A stretch of 34,770 nt of DNA from CAZFDE01 sp964517795 (GTDB lineage Bacteria; Planctomycetota; Phycisphaerae; Sedimentisphaerales; Anaerobacaceae), in assembly GCA_964517795.1 (NCBI GenBank), contig CAZFDE010000024.1:1-34770 (forward strand). The letters are read 5' to 3'. Both the position numbers and the translations under genes were made by a program. The stretch's first letter is position 1; each line of letters opens with the position of its first letter. The notes below the pieces were generated by a model. The model worked only from the letters and a program-made list of their open reading frames with translations, ran no database searches and was not told the origin of the DNA. Of the stretch, positions 32,177 to 34,770 are shown in pieces.

Positions 32177-32868
32177 CCGATCCGATGCCGATCGTAGAAT
32201 TCGATAATATCTATAAGATCTATCAGATGGGCGCTCAGCAGGTCAACGCGCTGAACGGCATCAGCGCCTCGTTTGACCGCGGCAGCTTCTGGGCGATCAT
32301 GGGCCCCAGCGGATCAGGCAAAAGCACGATGATGAATATTCTCGGCTGCCTGGATCGGCCCACATCCGGTCACTACATGCTCGAACAGCGCAATGTCAGC
32401 ACGCTCAGTGACGATTCGCTCAGCGAGATTCGACTCAATTCGATCGGTTTCATTTTTCAGAGCTTCAACCTGATCCCGCAGTTGACCGTCTGCCGCAATA
32501 TCGAACTGCCGTTGTATTATTTAGGTCAGGATGTCCAGGCCAGTCGGCAGCGCGCCGAACAAATGGCCGAAAAAGTCGGCCTGGCCGATCGCCTCAATCA
32601 CCGGCCTTCCGAATTATCCGGCGGCCAGATGCAGCGGGTCGCTATCGCGCGGGCCCTGGCGGGCGATCCGCATATCATCCTCGCCGACGAACCCACCGGT
32701 AACCTCGACAGCACAACCGGCGAACAGATTATGGAACTGCTGAGCGAACTGAACCGCGAAGGCAAAACCATTATCATGGTCACCCACGAACCGCACATCG
32801 CGGCGTATGCCCGTAAACGAATGCACATGAAAGACGGCATGATCGATACCATTGAGGGGGACGGATAA
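32173..32868 (+). CDS. MacB/LolD-type ABC transporter ATPase
   Basis: A 231-aa ATPase energising the adjacent permease. It has Walker A GPSGSGKST (44-52), the signature LSGGQ (148-152), Walker B ILADEPTGNLD and the switch histidine in MVTHEP. These are typical of the MacB/LolD/FtsE group, which works mechanically rather than transporting across the inner membrane. In E. coli MacB the ATPase and permease are one protein; here they are separate. The start overlaps the adaptor stop (ATGA). The stop TAA shares a base with the permease ATG. Confidence 0.96.
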   Translation: MTDPMPIVEFDNIYKIYQMGAQQVNALNGISASFDRGSFWAIMGPSGSGKSTMMNILGCLDRPTSGHYMLEQRNVSTLSDDSLSEIRLNSIGFIFQSFNLIPQLTVCRNIELPLYYLGQDVQASRQRAEQMAEKVGLADRLNHRPSELSGGQMQRVAIARALAGDPHIILADEPTGNLDSTTGEQIMELLSELNREGKTIIMVTHEPHIAAYARKRMHMKDGMIDTIEGDG

Positions 32869-34136
32869 TGCGACGATCACAATTTTTTCGAAATATATGG
32901 CTGGGCATCGAAAATCTGCTGCTGCATAAGCTGCGGTCGTTTCTGACAATGCTGGGCGTGGTCTTTGGCGTCGGCAGCGTCGTGGCGATGCTGGCCGTCG
33001 GCGAGGGCGCCAGCAAAGAAGCGCTCAACCGCATCCAAAAGCTCGGCAGCAACAATATTATTATTAACTCGGTCAAAGCACTCGAAGACGAAGAAGCCAG
33101 CACACAGCGGTCCTATATGAGCATTTACGGCCTGACCTATCTCGATTACGAGCGAATAAAAACCATTTTCACGAATATCAAAAAAACCGCACCGGCCAAA
33201 CTGATCCGAAAAGAATCCCGTTTGGGCAGCCTCTCGCTGGAGCTTCGGATCGTCGGGACCACCAGCGAATGGTTCGAACTGGTGCCGCGGCAAGTACTGG
33301 CCGGGCGGGTCTATGACCAAAGCGAGGTGGAGGATTTCTCCGCAGTCGTTATCCTTACGGAATTCGGGGCGCGGCGGCTGTTGGCCACCCGCAACACCAT
33401 CGGTCAGACCATCAAGGTCGGCTCGGACTATTTCGAGGTGATCGGCATTATCAAAAGCGAAGAGGGCATGGCCGGCAATATCCAGATCCCCGACCAGCAG
33501 ATCGATGCCTATATCCCGCTGTCCACCGTTCGGAAATACTACGGTGACGTATTCACCAAGCGCACCGCCGGCAGTCGCGTCCGCGAACTGGTCGAACTGC
33601 ACCAGATCATCGCGCAGGTGGACGGCGTCGAACATGTCGAATCCACCGCCGCCGGTATCGAACGCATGCTCCAGCAATTTCATAAGAAAAAAGATTATGA
33701 GATCAGCGTACCGCTGGCCTTGTTGAAAGAGGCCGAAGCCACCAAACGCACCTTCAACATCGTACTCGGCTCGATCGCCAGCATCAGCCTGCTGGTCGGC
33801 GGCATCGGCATCATGAATATCATGCTGTCATCCGTCACCGAGCGAACCCGGGAGATCGGCATCCGACGCGCGATCGGCGCCAAGCGCCGCCAGATCATCA
33901 TTCAATTTCTGATCGAAACCGTTGTGCTCTCGACACTGGGCGGCATTGTCGGGCTGGCGATCGGCATCGCGATCCCCTGCGTGATCACTTACTTTGCGGG
34001 TATGCCCACGGTTATTACCATGACCAGTATCCTGCTGCCGCTGTGTATCAGCGTCGGCGTGGGGATTGTCTTCGGCCTGTATCCGGCCGCCGCGGCCGCC
34101 AAGGTCGATCCCATTATCGCCCTGCGCCACGAATAG
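32868..34136 (+). CDS. MacB-type ABC transporter permease
   Basis: A 422-aa membrane component with the type VII (MacB/FtsX) topology: one N-terminal helix (about 21-46, LRSFLTMLGVVFGVGSVVAM), a large periplasmic domain (about 50-295), then three C-terminal helices. GGIGIMNIMLSSVTERTREI and GIRRAIGAKRRQI carry the coupling motif contacting the ATPase. The protein ends AAAAAKVDPIIALRHE, the usual C terminus. With the outer-membrane factor, adaptor and ATPase it completes a tripartite pump for drugs, peptides or lipids. The substrate is unknown. No terminator is evident downstream, where a repeat-rich region begins. Confidence 0.95.
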   Translation: MRRSQFFRNIWLGIENLLLHKLRSFLTMLGVVFGVGSVVAMLAVGEGASKEALNRIQKLGSNNIIINSVKALEDEEASTQRSYMSIYGLTYLDYERIKTIFTNIKKTAPAKLIRKESRLGSLSLELRIVGTTSEWFELVPRQVLAGRVYDQSEVEDFSAVVILTEFGARRLLATRNTIGQTIKVGSDYFEVIGIIKSEEGMAGNIQIPDQQIDAYIPLSTVRKYYGDVFTKRTAGSRVRELVELHQIIAQVDGVEHVESTAAGIERMLQQFHKKKDYEISVPLALLKEAEATKRTFNIVLGSIASISLLVGGIGIMNIMLSSVTERTREIGIRRAIGAKRRQIIIQFLIETVVLSTLGGIVGLAIGIAIPCVITYFAGMPTVITMTSILLPLCISVGVGIVFGLYPAAAAAKVDPIIALRHE

Positions 34137-34137
34137 G

Positions 34138-34250
34138 TTATTGACTGTCTTTGGCGCGGTAAAGCCGAATATCAACTTTCTCAATCGTGGCCAGGCCCTC
34201 TTCGACGGCCGCAGAGCGTTGAATATCGTAAAGCGGTTTCGGTTGCGCGG
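34138..34250 (-). pseudogene. Possible C-terminal gene remnant
   Basis: On the minus strand, frame-consistent sequence ending at the stop 34138-34140 reads SAAVEEGLATIEKVDIRLYR and then AKDSQ. This resembles the tail of GGDEF domains (…EE…AD.ALYRAK). Upstream it runs straight into repeat sequence, with no proper start or body. It may be the last piece of a decayed gene, or chance. Weakly supported. Confidence 0.2.
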
Positions 34251-34770
34251 CGCGTAACGGTTGCGTTGGACGTTTGTCGTCCTTGGACGCGGCCGGTGGC
34301 CGCAGTGAGTAGTGAATGGTGAGTAGTGAGCAGCATTGTCGAGGCCATTGGGGCGACAATCCTTATTTTCTGGGTTGAAAAGCAGTGTCTTCATTGAAAA
34401 ATCCTTATTTTTGGGCTAAAAGTCCAAGGTGCTCATAAGGTGCTCAAACATTGCCTGAAAATCCTCATTTTTGACTCAAAAAGCTTAAGGTGCTCAAGTG
34501 CTCAAGGTGCTCAAGGGGTGCGGCCGGTGGCCGCAGTGAGTAGTGAATCGTGAGTAGTGAGTAGAATACCGTAAAGCGGTTTCGGTTGCGCGGCGCGTAT
34601 CGGTTGCGTTAGGACGTTTGTCGTGCTCATGGCCGCTGCGATCAGTTATTAGTCGTGTATTTTGAGTTTTTAGCTGCATGTGGCAAATCCGAAATACGAA
34701 ACGTAAAGCGTTTGCGGTTGCGCGGCGCGTATCGGTTGCGGTTGACGGTTGTCGTGCTCATGGCCGGTGG
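34221..34770. repeat. Composite repeat array reaching the window edge
   Basis: Three direct copies of a roughly 78-bp unit lie at 34221-34299, 34564-34640 and 34691-34770. They share GTAAAGCGGTTTCGGTTGCG-type sequence and GGTTGCGCGGCGCGTA. The palindrome GCGGCCGGTGGCCGC occurs twice (34289-34303 and 34520-34534), each followed by degenerate heptamers GTGAGTA, GTGAATN, GTGAGTA, GTGAGYA (34305-34332 and 34536-34563). The decamer AAGGTGCTCA occurs at 34426, 34437, 34487 and 34504. The last copy runs to the window end, so the array probably continues. No coding frame of interest is present. Confidence 0.65.
34355..34477 (-). repeat. Three minus-strand copies of the dispersed motif
   Basis: Reverse-complement copies lie at 34355-34374, 34396-34416 and 34457-34477, for example GAGTCAAAAATGAGGATTTT. 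They are spaced about 41 and 61 bp apart. They match the single copies at 8040-8059 and 28354-28373. Confidence 0.5.

Noticed and set aside
34221..34770. CRISPR array
   Set aside because: The repeats are long and degenerate, spacing is irregular (about 340 and 130 bp) and there are no cas genes.
34221..34770. Integron attC sites
   Set aside because: There are no cassette-like genes between copies, no integrase in the window, and the copies lack a convincing paired core-site layout.

Overview
The window looks like chromosomal core sequence from a Gram-negative-type bacterium. It has lipoproteins, an MscS channel, a TolC-type outer-membrane factor and an AsmA-like envelope protein. My best guess is a Planctomycetota lineage near Phycisphaerae, probably anaerobic (the thiazole pathway uses ThiH). 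That placement rests on the general look of the proteins, not on a search. Most of the DNA is moderately GC-rich. The first gene and the stretch around 25.83-26.43 kb are visibly AT-richer.

Layout. 1-411: end of an unrecognised gene, followed by palindromic repeats. 596-4045 (-): dnaE with its own near-consensus promoter. 4150-7746 (+): a TPP-riboswitch-controlled thiazole operon thiF-thiS-thiG-thiH, ending in a translationally coupled HD-domain hydrolase. 7747-8224: a gene-poor gap with a palindrome, two copies of a dispersed AT-rich motif and the rpsB promoter. 8225-11523: the classic rpsB-tsf-pyrH-frr cluster, with a terminator-like hairpin after rpsB and an internal promoter before pyrH. 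11637-17173: a large AsmA-like protein, a YihY-family membrane protein and a divergent RNase HII-like nuclease with a strong promoter. 17177-18511 (-): a small lipoprotein and an MscS channel. 18809-25808 (+): gltX, a PfkB-family kinase, thpR, recA and alaS, closely spaced, with a heptamer-based repeat filling the pfkB-thpR gap. 25832-26430: an AT-rich patch with a small membrane protein and what looks like the C-terminal remnant of a DUF3800-type protein. 26433-28257 (-): tadA and a glycosidase-like lipoprotein. 28513-34136 (+): a four-gene tripartite efflux operon (outer-membrane factor, adaptor, MacB/LolD-type ATPase, MacB-type permease), every junction overlapping. 34137-34770: a repeat-dense, gene-poor tail running off the window.

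Functionally the window is mostly housekeeping: replication, translation, pyrimidine nucleotide supply, thiamine synthesis and recombination, plus envelope and export functions. I did not find an obvious new multi-gene defence or mobile system. The best leads are: an RNase HII-superfamily protein that keeps all four catalytic acids but has GFG in place of the GRG specificity motif and a large insertion; an HD hydrolase locked to the thiamine operon; a dispersed motif (consensus TCAAAAATRAGGATTNTC) in three intergenic regions; and a composite repeat array at the right edge that mixes degenerate heptamers, short palindromes and a roughly 78-bp unit.
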